Source of the DNA: an uncultured Christensenella sp.
Lineage (GTDB): Bacteria; Bacillota; Clostridia; Christensenellales; Borkfalkiaceae
DNA: 21,073 bases
Assembly (NCBI GenBank): GCA_910583545.1
Contig: CAJTXM010000021.1
Span: 1 to 21,073, forward strand
Direction: 5' to 3'
A model generated the notes under the pieces. The model worked only from the letters and a program-made list of their open reading frames with translations. It did no database searches and was not told the DNA's origin. Both the position numbers and the translations under genes were made by a program. This document shows positions 1 through 7,420 of the stretch, piece after piece (within the stretch, counting starts at the first letter, position 1; every line of letters begins with the position of its first letter).

Positions 1-65
1 TTGAACCCCCACGGTTGCCCACAGGAACCTGAAACCTGCGCGTCTGCCAATTTCGCCACGTCCGC
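1..65 (-). tRNA. tRNA-Leu (anticodon CAG), 3' part outside the window
   Basis: On the minus strand the sequence opens with acceptor bases GCGGACG and then has a leucine-type D arm (GGCGAAATTGGCAGACGCG). The anticodon stem is at 38-34 and 26-22, with loop TTCAGGT and anticodon CAG at 31-29. A long variable arm (GGGCAACCG) marks a class II tRNA, and the T arm begins GGGGGTTCAA. The last base pair of the anticodon stem (34/26) is a U-U mismatch. The rest of the T arm and the 3' acceptor strand lie beyond base 1. Leu rather than Ser is inferred from the anticodon and D arm. Confidence 0.93.
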
Positions 66-76
66 AAAACAAAAGA

Positions 77-105
77 ATTATAATTTATATTTTGCAGTTT
101 GTCAA
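77..105 (-). promoter_or_regulatory. Perfect consensus sigma-A promoter of tRNA-Leu
   Basis: On the minus strand the -35 box TTGACA (105-100) and the -10 box TATAAT (82-77) are separated by exactly 17 bases, a 12/12 match to consensus. The predicted start is near 70, about 5 bases before the tRNA 5' end. Confidence 0.88.
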
Positions 106-112
106 GCAATAG

Positions 113-141
113 TTGTATTTTTTTATTTGTTGTGGTAAAAT
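113..141 (+). promoter_or_regulatory. Extended -10 promoter of the PNPOx-aro operon
   Basis: TGG-TAAAAT (133-141) is an extended -10 element. The best -35 at 17-bp spacing is the weak TTGTAT (113-118). It stands back to back with the tRNA promoter, the two -35 boxes being 7 bases apart. Transcription would start near 148, just upstream of the AAAGGAG site of the first gene. Confidence 0.55.
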
Positions 142-170
142 TTAACTGTAACGACGCAAAGGAGAGAATT

Positions 171-584
171 ATGACGAAAGAAGAAATGTTTAAGTTTATT
201 AAAAAGCAGAATGTTGCATTGCTTTCCTCTGTGGACGGAGACGGCTTTCCTAATATCAAAGCGATAAATGCTCCCCGTAAAATTGACGGAAAAGATATGT
301 ATTTTTCGACTAATACATCCTCGATGCGCGTTTCGCAATTCAAAAATAATCCAAAAGCCTGCCTTTATTTTTATCGTCGCGGTAAAATTTCTTATATCGG
401 TGTTATGTTTGTCGGAACTGTACAGGTATTGACCGATCAGGAAATCAAAGACGAATTATGGCATTTCGGCGATACTATATTTTATAAAGGCGGTAAAACC
501 GATCCCGATTATTGCATTTTGAAGTTTACAGCCGATAAATGTAAATTTTATAACAACTTGAGAACAGAATGGATCGAAATATAG
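171..584 (+). CDS. Pyridoxamine 5'-phosphate oxidase-like (split-barrel flavin) family protein
   Basis: This is a 137-residue single-domain protein of the PNPOx-like split-barrel fold, which usually binds FMN or F420 and in clostridia is often annotated as a general-stress or PNPOx-family protein; the substrate is unknown. The N-terminal stretch around residues 13-35 (VALLSSVDGDGFPNIKAIN) and the strand with MYFSTNTSSMRVSQF (43-57) are typical of the family. The ATG at 171 is chosen because AAAGGAG lies at the right distance. An upstream in-frame ATG at 99 would start before the promoter and is rejected. Three bases separate its stop from the next gene, so the two are probably co-transcribed. 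True PNPO activity is unlikely because the protein is short and lacks an obvious PLP-binding region. Confidence 0.82.
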   Translation: MTKEEMFKFIKKQNVALLSSVDGDGFPNIKAINAPRKIDGKDMYFSTNTSSMRVSQFKNNPKACLYFYRRGKISYIGVMFVGTVQVLTDQEIKDELWHFGDTIFYKGGKTDPDYCILKFTADKCKFYNNLRTEWIEI

Positions 585-587
585 CCG

Positions 588-1634
588 ATGAATAAAAAAG
601 AGCAGAAAACGAATGATAAACCTCGAAAAAAGAGAAAATTGACCGTAAAAGAAAGAGTAAAACAAAGGCGTAAAAAGGCGATAATTACCGCTGTGGTTTC
701 AGCGACAGCTATTGTTTTGGTTTCGGTTGCGTTAATTGTTCTTAACGTTTTTATTCCCGTTAAATATCTTGCAAGTTATTTCGTGGTCGGCAACAGAATG
801 AAAAACGGTGATTTAAGAGTAAGCTTTATAGACGTCGGTTACGGCGACTGCATAATAATCGAACTTCCCGACGGCAAGAATATGCTAATCGATGCAGGAG
901 ACGGAAGATATGCTACAAACTCGAAAGTATTAAAAGAGCTGAACAAAAGAGATATTGATGAAATAGATTATCTGATATGCTCGTCTGTAAACGGTGAACA
1001 TTGCGGTGGGCTTTTCGAAGTATTGAAATACAAGACGGTTAAAAGTATTTTTATGCCGTACTGTCTCAATAGATATGTAACCGACGAATTTCGTGATTTC
1101 TGCGAGCAGGCAGAAAAAAGTAAGGCTGAAATTATTTACAGTGAATATAAAAAGGGAATAAAGACAAACGACTACTTTTTTACGGTGCTGTCGCCGTCCG
1201 TCAAAGAATTTGAAAACGGCGAATATACCGACTTGAACACTAATCCTTCGAAGCCGAACCGAAACAACGCTTCTGCGGTGATCTGGCTTGAATTCGGCAA
1301 TACGTCATTTTTGTTTACAGGTGACGTTGAGAGTAAAATTCTTGAATCGATTGCTCTATCTTATGAAATAGATCGGGAAAATTATCCTGCGGATCTAAGC
1401 AAATGCAACGTTGTTCAGATTGCTAATCACGGAAACAACGCGTCTGCTTCACCGTCATTTTATGATTTGATAAAACCGGAAACGGCGGTTTTGTCTGTGG
1501 GTGACAATGCTGACGGAAGCCCGTCGGTTAAGGTGATTTCGGATGTTCTGAATACGGGCGCCGACCTTAAAAGGTCTGACGAGCGCGGAAATATTGTATT
1601 CGAAGTATCGCCTTCGGGCTATATAATTAAATGA
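588..1634 (+). CDS. Membrane-anchored ComEC-type metallo-beta-lactamase-fold protein with eroded metal motifs
   Basis: The 348-residue protein has a strongly basic N-terminus (residues 1-31), one hydrophobic segment (about 32-56) and an outside domain like the hydrolase part of ComEC/Rec2. Landmarks are VSFIDVGYGDCIII (78-91), IDAGDGR (101-107), LFTGDVES (242-249) and a C-terminal block from 278. The usual HxDxDH-GG metal motif reads SSVNGEHCGG (132-141): the first His and the first Asp are replaced and only H138 is clearly kept. The later HHGS block is NHGN (280-283). Asp246 of TGD is present. Family members cut nucleic acids or phosphoesters with two metals, but this copy may be weak or non-catalytic. 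It starts 3 bases after the PNPOx stop with no clear ribosome binding site and ends 8 bases before aroC. It is not a complete ComEC, since it lacks the multi-helix channel. Confidence 0.75.
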   Translation: MNKKEQKTNDKPRKKRKLTVKERVKQRRKKAIITAVVSATAIVLVSVALIVLNVFIPVKYLASYFVVGNRMKNGDLRVSFIDVGYGDCIIIELPDGKNMLIDAGDGRYATNSKVLKELNKRDIDEIDYLICSSVNGEHCGGLFEVLKYKTVKSIFMPYCLNRYVTDEFRDFCEQAEKSKAEIIYSEYKKGIKTNDYFFTVLSPSVKEFENGEYTDLNTNPSKPNRNNASAVIWLEFGNTSFLFTGDVESKILESIALSYEIDRENYPADLSKCNVVQIANHGNNASASPSFYDLIKPETAVLSVGDNADGSPSVKVISDVLNTGADLKRSDERGNIVFEVSPSGYIIK

Positions 1635-1642
1635 GGTTATAA

Positions 1643-2767
1643 ATGAAACTTACTACAGCCGGAGAATCTCACGGCAAGGCATTGATAGGTATAATCGAGG
1701 GAATGCCTGCGAATCTCGAAATCGATATCGAAGAAATCAACAAATATCTTGCGCTCCGTCAAAGCGGTTACGGGAGAGGCGGAAGACAGAAAATAGAGCG
1801 CGATAAAGTTGAAATATTAAGCGGAGTAAGAAATCTGAAAACAATCGGGTCGCCTCTTGCATTTTCTGTTATTAACAATGATTACGAAAATTGGCGGCAA
1901 TTTATGGCGCCCGAGGGGTGCGATACGTCGCAGAAAACGCTCACCGCGGTGCGTCCTGGGCACGCAGATCTTACAGGACTTAAAAAATTCGGACAGAACG
2001 ATGCACGCAATGTTTTAGAACGCGCAAGCGCAAGAGAAACGGCTGTTCGCGTGGTCGCAGGTACTTTGGCACGTCGGTATCTTAAAGTTCTCGGTGTAAA
2101 AATATCGGGTTACGTCAAAAGCGTAGGCGCCGTTTCCGACGAAAGTGTTTATACTTTTGACGAGTTGGACAATGCAAAAAATTCACCGCTTTTTATGCTT
2201 GACAAAAACAAGGAAGCAGATGCAATTAAGTTTATCGACGCTATGAAAGAGCGCGGCGATACGGCAGGCGGCGTTATCGAAATAAGAATAAGCGGACTCA
2301 AAAGCGGTTTCGGGAGCTGTATGCAGTATTCTTCAAAGCTCGACGCGTTACTGTGCGCTGCGCTTATGAGCGTACAGGCTATAAAGGGCGTCGAGGTCGG
2401 TCTCGGTTTCGGTGCGGCAAAACTTTCGGGTAGCAAAGTTCACGACGAAATTTATTTTGACGGAAACTTTTATCGTAAAACAAATAATGCAGGCGGAATT
2501 GAGGGCGGTATGTCTAACGGCGAAGAAATTGTTCTTCGCTCGGCAATGAAGCCGATACCTACGTTAATGAAAGGGCTGAAAACCGTCGACTATTTAACGG
2601 GACAGCCTGCGGTTGCGGCTGCGGAGCGCAGCGACGTGTGTGCAATATGCGCTGCGGAAATAGTTCTGGAAAGCGTGGTAGCGTTCACTCTTGCAGACGT
2701 TGTTTCGCAGCGTCTGGGTGGAGACTGTATCGCCGAAGTTATAAACAGGTATAAGGATTTAAAATGA
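1643..2767 (+). CDS. aroC: Chorismate synthase
   Basis: AroC converts 5-enolpyruvylshikimate 3-phosphate to chorismate using reduced FMN, the last shikimate-pathway step. The 374-residue length is normal. Visible signatures are GESHGKAL (7-14, with His10), RQSGYGRGGR (39-48), the block RPGHADLTGLKKFGQNDAR (104-122, with His107) followed by LERASARETA (125-134), and the C-terminal RSDVCAICAAEI block. GAGG at 1633-1636 lies 6 bases before the ATG. It is the first of five consecutive aro genes and overlaps aroB by ATGA (2764-2767), which suggests translational coupling. No key motif is missing. Confidence 0.97.
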   Translation: MKLTTAGESHGKALIGIIEGMPANLEIDIEEINKYLALRQSGYGRGGRQKIERDKVEILSGVRNLKTIGSPLAFSVINNDYENWRQFMAPEGCDTSQKTLTAVRPGHADLTGLKKFGQNDARNVLERASARETAVRVVAGTLARRYLKVLGVKISGYVKSVGAVSDESVYTFDELDNAKNSPLFMLDKNKEADAIKFIDAMKERGDTAGGVIEIRISGLKSGFGSCMQYSSKLDALLCAALMSVQAIKGVEVGLGFGAAKLSGSKVHDEIYFDGNFYRKTNNAGGIEGGMSNGEEIVLRSAMKPIPTLMKGLKTVDYLTGQPAVAAAERSDVCAICAAEIVLESVVAFTLADVVSQRLGGDCIAEVINRYKDLK

Positions 2768-3795
2768 CAGACGTTATATTGAATACTCCGTCATACGACA
2801 GCATCATAAGATGCGGGAACGGTGTGTTTGAAAAATATGCCGGTTGCTTAAACGGGCGGAAATTTATCGTAACCGACAGCAACGTTTACTTAATTTATAA
2901 AGATTTGATAGAAAAAGTTTTCTCTGATTCTCCTGTGTTCGTGTTCAAAGCAGGTGAAAAAAGCAAGACGGCAAAAACGCTCTTATCTGTTTTAAACGCT
3001 ATGGCGTCAGCCGGTTTGAAGCGTGACTGTACGGTAATTGCTTTCGGCGGAGGCGTCGTCGGCGACGTTACTGGGCTTGCCGCTTCGCTTTATATGCGCG
3101 GTGTTGGTATTGTGCAGATTCCCACTACTTTGCTGTCGCAGGTAGACAGTTCAGTCGGGGGAAAGACTGCCGTTGACTTTAAAAACGTAAAAAATCTGAT
3201 AGGCTCTTTTTATCAGCCGAAAGAAGTTTTAGTCGATCCTGTTTTTTTAAAAACATTATCTGCGCGGGAAATCAGATGCGGTCTCGGCGAAATTATCAAA
3301 TACGGTGCGTTGAATAAAAATATTTTCAGTAAACTCTGTGAAAACAAAAACAGTCTTTTTGATTCCGAATTTTTATCGGATGTCACGGCGGACTGTATAA
3401 GGCACAAAGCGGACGTTGTAATAGCCGACGAGCACGATTTGAACGGAATCAGAAAAACATTGAATTTAGGACATACTACGGGTCACGCGTTTGAGCTTTA
3501 CTACCGCGGTAAATCGCACGGCGAATTCGTCCTGATAGGAATGTATTATGAAATGCTGATTGCGGAAAAGCTCAGTGTGGGAAATAGAGATTATTTTGAC
3601 AGATTAAGAGAACTTATAAACAAGGTTATTACCGTTCCCGTATACAAAGATATTGAAAATTCTGCCGTTCTCGCAAAAATGGATAAAAAAAATTCTGACG
3701 GATATATTTCGCTTATAGTTCCTGAAAACGTGGGTAAAACCAAGGAATTGAAGCTACGTTTTGAAGAATATGTAAATCTTTTGAAGGAATGTTAA
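2764..3795 (+). CDS. aroB: 3-dehydroquinate synthase
   Basis: AroB turns DAHP into 3-dehydroquinate, with NAD and a divalent metal. The 343-residue protein shows the NAD-binding GGGVVGDVTG (95-104), the block PTTLLSQVDSSVGGKTAVD (120-138), and the expected metal ligands Glu176 (in GEIIKYG), His237 (in NLGHTTGHA) and His252 (in SHGEFVLIGM). The start overlaps the aroC stop. The 3' end overlaps or abuts aroE depending on the start chosen for aroE. DAHP synthase, which makes its substrate, is not in this window. Confidence 0.97.
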   Translation: MTDVILNTPSYDSIIRCGNGVFEKYAGCLNGRKFIVTDSNVYLIYKDLIEKVFSDSPVFVFKAGEKSKTAKTLLSVLNAMASAGLKRDCTVIAFGGGVVGDVTGLAASLYMRGVGIVQIPTTLLSQVDSSVGGKTAVDFKNVKNLIGSFYQPKEVLVDPVFLKTLSAREIRCGLGEIIKYGALNKNIFSKLCENKNSLFDSEFLSDVTADCIRHKADVVIADEHDLNGIRKTLNLGHTTGHAFELYYRGKSHGEFVLIGMYYEMLIAEKLSVGNRDYFDRLRELINKVITVPVYKDIENSAVLAKMDKKNSDGYISLIVPENVGKTKELKLRFEEYVNLLKEC

Positions 3796-3797
3796 AA

Positions 3798-4598
3798 ATG
3801 AAAAAATTTGCAGTAATCGGCAAAGACGTATCTAAATCTTTAAGTCCCGAAATTCACAAATTTATTGCAGAGAATACGGGTAGTTTAATTGAATACGAAA
3901 AAGTATCTGTACCGGAAACGGGGTTTGAAAATAATATTAAAAAGCTTTTTTCGGAATATGACGGGTTAAACGTAACGATTCCGTTTAAGATTTCCGTAAT
4001 CAATCATCTCAATAAAATTGAAGGGGATGCAAAGATATTCGGCGCTGTCAATACCGTGAGAACAGGCGACAAGTCGGGGTACAATACCGACGGGTTGGGG
4101 TTTATGCTTATGCTTAAAAATAACGGAATCGACGTCCGCGGCAAAACCGTGTTGGTTTTAGGGGCAGGCGGAGCAGGCAGAAGCGTCGCGAAGAAACTTT
4201 CCGACGTCGGAGCGGATGTGTCGGTTTACGATAAAAACTTTGAAAAAGCAAAGACGTTGAAAAATGAATTCTGCAAAATCCGTGCGGTTGAAAGTATTGA
4301 CTTAAAATCTTACTATGCTATAATAAACGCAAGCGGAGTGGGAATGCACGCGACAGAAGGCGTGTCGCCCGTTAATGAAGATTTATTGAGTTTATGCAGC
4401 GTTGCAATAGATTTGATATACGAGCCTGAAAAGTCGGAATTTTTGAAGATTGCAGAAAAGTGCGGTAAAAAAGCTGTCAACGGCAAAGCGATGCTTTTTT
4501 ATCAGGCATATTACGCGCAACGTATATTTCTGAACAAATCCGCAGATGAAAGAGAAGCAAAAAAATTATTCGCTAAATATACGGAGGGATCAAAATGA
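3798..4598 (+). CDS. aroE: Shikimate dehydrogenase (NADP+)
   Basis: AroE reduces 3-dehydroshikimate to shikimate with NADPH. Signatures in the 266-residue product are KSLSP (13-17, substrate-binding serines), NVTIPFK with the catalytic Lys64, GAVNTV (82-87), NTDG with Asp98, and the dinucleotide loop GAGGAGRS (122-129). I prefer the ATG at 3798, which lies 9 bases after GAAGGA. The ATG at 3789 (three residues longer) sits directly on that purine run and leaves no spacing. The first gene of the pair (aroB) ends at 3795. The gene ends in an ATGA overlap with aroQ (4595-4598). Confidence 0.96.
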   Translation: MKKFAVIGKDVSKSLSPEIHKFIAENTGSLIEYEKVSVPETGFENNIKKLFSEYDGLNVTIPFKISVINHLNKIEGDAKIFGAVNTVRTGDKSGYNTDGLGFMLMLKNNGIDVRGKTVLVLGAGGAGRSVAKKLSDVGADVSVYDKNFEKAKTLKNEFCKIRAVESIDLKSYYAIINASGVGMHATEGVSPVNEDLLSLCSVAIDLIYEPEKSEFLKIAEKCGKKAVNGKAMLFYQAYYAQRIFLNKSADEREAKKLFAKYTEGSK

Positions 4599-5008
4599 AA
4601 CTGTTATTTATAAACGGTGTAAATCTCAATATGACGGGAATACGCGAAAAAGACGTTTACGGCTCGCATACGCTTGACGAAATCAACTGCGAGATAGTAA
4701 ATCATTTCGCTGACGACGAATGCGAATTTTATCAGAGCAATAACGAGGGCGATATCTGCACCGCTATTCAGTGTGCGGAACATTTTGACGGAATTATCTT
4801 GAACGCAGGAGCGTACACGCATTACAGTTATGCTATACGCGATGCTATCGCTTCCATTAAGACGCCCGTTGTCGAAGTGCATATGTCAAACGTACACTCA
4901 AGGGAAGATTTCAGAAAGACTTCCGTCATTTCCGAAGTGTGTAAAGGTGTGATTTGCGGATTCGGTAAAAACAGCTACATTTTAGCGGGCGAAAGCTTTA
5001 AATTATGA
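4595..5008 (+). CDS. aroQ: Type II 3-dehydroquinate dehydratase
   Basis: AroQ dehydrates 3-dehydroquinate to 3-dehydroshikimate; type II enzymes are small and form dodecamers. The 137-residue length fits. Motifs are NGVNLNM (7-13; the family usually has NGPNLN), IREKDVYG with Arg17 and Tyr22, FYQSNNEGD (45-53), LNAGAYTHYS with Asn70, and EVHMSNVHSREDFR with His96 and Arg103. The Pro-to-Val change in the first motif and AGAYTH in place of PGAYTH are mild departures near the active site, and the catalytic residues are kept. AGGGATC precedes the start, and both ends overlap neighbouring genes by ATGA. Confidence 0.96.
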   Translation: MKLLFINGVNLNMTGIREKDVYGSHTLDEINCEIVNHFADDECEFYQSNNEGDICTAIQCAEHFDGIILNAGAYTHYSYAIRDAIASIKTPVVEVHMSNVHSREDFRKTSVISEVCKGVICGFGKNSYILAGESFKL

Positions 5009-5517
5009 ATACGTTTTTAATAGGGATGCCGGGTAGCGGTAAAACGACGGTTATTAACCTTTATGAAAGTATTTACGGTGAACAGGTTTATGATACCGAC
5101 TGTTTTATCGAAAATCGTCACGGCAACATAGACAAAATTTTTACAGAGTACGGCGAAGAATATTTCCGCAAACTTGAAACCGAAGTTATAAGGGAAATAT
5201 GCAGTTACGGGGACGATGCGTTCGTTTCTACGGGTGGAGGCGCAGTTTTGCGTGAAGAAAACGTAAGACTTTTTAAAAGCTACGGAAGAATTGTTTATCT
5301 GAGAACGGGAATAGATAATCTTTTGAAGCGACTCGACGGCGATAATTCAAGACCGTTGCTTTCCGGCGACAGAAAAGAAAGGCTTACCAAATTATACGAA
5401 GAAAGAGCGCAGATATACGAACGCGCAGCGGATATTATAATCGATACCGATTGTTTAACGCCGAATGAAGTACTTGAAAAAATTTTTGTTAAACTGAATG
5501 AGATTAGAGGGGGATAG
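5005..5517 (+). CDS. aroK: Shikimate kinase
   Basis: The 170-residue P-loop kinase phosphorylates the 3-OH of shikimate using ATP. Visible are Walker A GMPGSGKTT (7-15), the DTD metal/substrate motif (30-32), GEEYFRKLE with the substrate-binding Arg55, STGGGAV (75-81), RPLL (116-119, lid) and YEERAQIYERAAD near the C-terminus. The length is typical of stand-alone AroK. The start overlaps the aroQ stop (ATGA, 5005-5008). The product, shikimate 3-phosphate, would need AroA, which is not encoded here. Confidence 0.96.
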   Translation: MNTFLIGMPGSGKTTVINLYESIYGEQVYDTDCFIENRHGNIDKIFTEYGEEYFRKLETEVIREICSYGDDAFVSTGGGAVLREENVRLFKSYGRIVYLRTGIDNLLKRLDGDNSRPLLSGDRKERLTKLYEERAQIYERAADIIIDTDCLTPNEVLEKIFVKLNEIRGG

Positions 5518-6245
5518 TGTTGAAAACAGTCTTGGTTACAGGCGGAACAAAGGGAATAGGCAAGGCGATAGCCCTTGAATTTTTAAAACAGGGCTGTGAA
5601 GTCGTTTTAAATTATAACAGCGACGAGAGAAGCGCCCTTTCAACTCAGGAAGAATTCAATATGCTCGGTTACTGTCCCGTACTTATGCGGGCGGATGTTT
5701 CGGACGAGGGACAGGTTCGGGCAATGTTCAAAGAATTTTTTTCCATTTACGATAAACTCGATATTCTTGTAAACAATGCGGGCATTTCTCTTGTAAGAGT
5801 AATTCAGGATACTACTCTTTCGGATTGGAACAAGATTTTTGCGGTAAACACAACGAGCGCATTTCTGTGTTCAAGAGCGGTAGCAGACAGAATGATATGC
5901 AACGGAGGCGGTTGTATAATAAATATTAGCTCGATATGGGGTGAAGTCGGGGCAAGCTGTGAAACTGCCTATTCGGCTTCAAAAGGTGCGCTGATCGCCT
6001 TCACAAAAGCTCTTGCAAAGGAACTTGCTCCGTCAAAGGTGCGTGTAAACTGTGTTTCTCCTGGCGTAATAGATACGCAGATGAATTCAGATTTGACGGG
6101 AGAGGAAATGGAACAGCTTATATCTCAGATTCCGTCAGGACGTATAGGATATCCCGAAGACGTGGCAAAAGCCTGTTTATATCTTTCGGAAGCGGACTAC
6201 GTTACGGGAGAAGTTTTATCTGTCGGAGGCGGTTTTGCCAAATAG
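5517..6245 (+). CDS. Short-chain dehydrogenase/reductase, FabG-like
   Basis: This is a classical SDR of about 242 residues: TGGTKGIG cofactor loop (8-15), NNAG (86-89), Asn111, Ser138/139, and catalytic YSASK with Tyr152 and Lys156, then PGVIDT. It resembles 3-oxoacyl-ACP reductases, but SDR substrates cannot be read from motifs. The start is GTG at 5517, sharing its first base with the aroK stop, or more likely TTG at 5520, which sits better behind the GAGGGGG run (5507-5513). It is the last gene before the terminator at 6271. Its place at the end of an aro operon may mean a quinate/shikimate-type or unrelated role, and a fatty-acid role is not implied by neighbours because no fab genes are nearby. 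Confidence 0.9.
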   Translation: MLKTVLVTGGTKGIGKAIALEFLKQGCEVVLNYNSDERSALSTQEEFNMLGYCPVLMRADVSDEGQVRAMFKEFFSIYDKLDILVNNAGISLVRVIQDTTLSDWNKIFAVNTTSAFLCSRAVADRMICNGGGCIINISSIWGEVGASCETAYSASKGALIAFTKALAKELAPSKVRVNCVSPGVIDTQMNSDLTGEEMEQLISQIPSGRIGYPEDVAKACLYLSEADYVTGEVLSVGGGFAK

Positions 6246-6270
6246 TCCGTAAATGAATAAATAAAAAAAC

Positions 6271-6304
6271 AATAAAGAGAGGTTAAAATGAACCTCTCTT
6301 TATT
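6271..6304 (+). terminator. Intrinsic terminator of the aro operon
   Basis: A 14-bp perfect inverted repeat (6271-6284 with 6291-6304) around a 6-base loop AAAATG, with a GAGAGG/CCTCTC core and A- and T-rich ends. Its symmetry would allow it to act in both directions. Confidence 0.88.
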
Positions 6305-6343
6305 TGTGCGTTATTAAACTTTTATGAATATGTTTTGCTATAT

Positions 6344-6373
6344 TCTACAAAAAAAAGGGAAAAAAACTATAAT
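6344..6373 (+). promoter_or_regulatory. Candidate promoter of the dgt-dnaG-sigA operon
   Basis: A perfect -10 TATAAT lies at 6368-6373. The best -35 is TCTACA at 6344-6349 with 18-bp spacing (4/6). A second -10-like TATAAA at 6379-6384 lies only 8 bases before the start codon. Confidence 0.5.
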
Positions 6374-6392
6374 TTCGTATAAATAATAAGTG

Positions 6393-7415
6393 ATGGAAGA
6401 GATTTCTTTAAGAGAAAAAACTTATAAAAAAGAATATGCTTTTTTATCGCCTTTCGCTACTTTTTCCGAAAAGACGAAGGGCAGACAAAGACCAGAAGAG
6501 CCCTGCGCTATGCGCACCGAGTTTCAGCGCGACAGGGACAGGCTTATATACTGCAAATCGTTCAGGCGTTTAAAGAATAAAACGCAGGTATTTTTTTCTC
6601 CGGAGGGCGATCATTATATTACGCGGCTTACTCACACTTTGGACGTGGCGCAGATATCGCGCAGTATTGCGCGTGCCCTTTCGTTAAACGAAGATCTGGC
6701 GGAAGCAATCGCTTTGGGGCACGACTTAGGGCATACGCCGTTCGGGCACAGCGGAGAGAGAATTTTAAGACGGCTTTGCCCGTTGGGGTTTGAACATAAC
6801 GTTCAGTCGCTGCGCGTTGTAGACGTGCTTGAAAAGGACGGTAAAGGGCTGAACCTGACAATGGAAGTGCGCGACGGAATAGTCAATCATAAGAAAAGCG
6901 GTCACCCGTCCACGCTTGAAGGTAAGTGCGTATCGCTTGCCGACAGAATAGCTTATATAAATCACGACCTTAACGACGCGGTGCGTGCAGGAATTCTGTC
7001 GCTTGATGACGTACCCAAGGAGATATTCGAAGTTTTAGGCAAGACGTCCAAACAGCGCATTAATACAGCGATTTTATCGATATATAAAAATTCTGACGGA
7101 ATTAACGACGTCAAGATGGATAAGGACGTTGAGGCGGCGAGCGAAAATCTGCGTTCGTTTATGTTCAAACAGGTTTATTACAGTTCGACGGCAAAGCGCG
7201 AAGAGGAAAAAGCGGAGCGTATGCTTACCGAAATGTACGTTTACTATATGGAACACGTTGAAGAGCTTCCCGAAACGTACGTTGATTTGCTTGAAAATTA
7301 TCCGCGCGAACAGGTGGTATGCGATTATCTGTCGTCAATGACAGACAGATATGCTATTTATATGTTCAACTGCATATTTGTACCCAAAGGCTGGACGTTT
7401 ATAGACGAAAAATAG
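6393..7415 (+). CDS. dgt: HD-domain dGTPase-like deoxynucleotide triphosphohydrolase
   Basis: The family hydrolyses dNTPs to nucleoside and tripolyphosphate. In Bacillota a short dgt-like gene commonly sits just before dnaG. The 340-residue product has the HD metal centre: His81 in RLTHTLDVAQ, His110-Asp111 in GHDLGHTPFGHSGE, GFEHNVQS (132-139) and Asp184 in LADRIAYINHD. Conserved N-terminal RTEFQRDRDRLIYCKSFRRL (41-60) supports the dGTPase subgroup over other HD proteins. The ATG at 6393 is chosen; GTG at 6390 would add one residue. No Shine-Dalgarno sequence is visible, and the predicted mRNA leader is very short. Actual nucleotide preference is unknown. Confidence 0.9.
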   Translation: MEEISLREKTYKKEYAFLSPFATFSEKTKGRQRPEEPCAMRTEFQRDRDRLIYCKSFRRLKNKTQVFFSPEGDHYITRLTHTLDVAQISRSIARALSLNEDLAEAIALGHDLGHTPFGHSGERILRRLCPLGFEHNVQSLRVVDVLEKDGKGLNLTMEVRDGIVNHKKSGHPSTLEGKCVSLADRIAYINHDLNDAVRAGILSLDDVPKEIFEVLGKTSKQRINTAILSIYKNSDGINDVKMDKDVEAASENLRSFMFKQVYYSSTAKREEEKAERMLTEMYVYYMEHVEELPETYVDLLENYPREQVVCDYLSSMTDRYAIYMFNCIFVPKGWTFIDEK

Positions 7416-7420
7416 AACTT

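Noticed and set aside
99..170. Longer start of the PNPOx-like gene
   Set aside because: It would begin upstream of the predicted transcription start and encode residues unlike the family. AAAGGAG precedes the ATG at 171.
7319..7420. Longer DnaG start
   Set aside because: It overlaps the dgt-like gene by about 100 bases and adds residues not found before the zinc domain.
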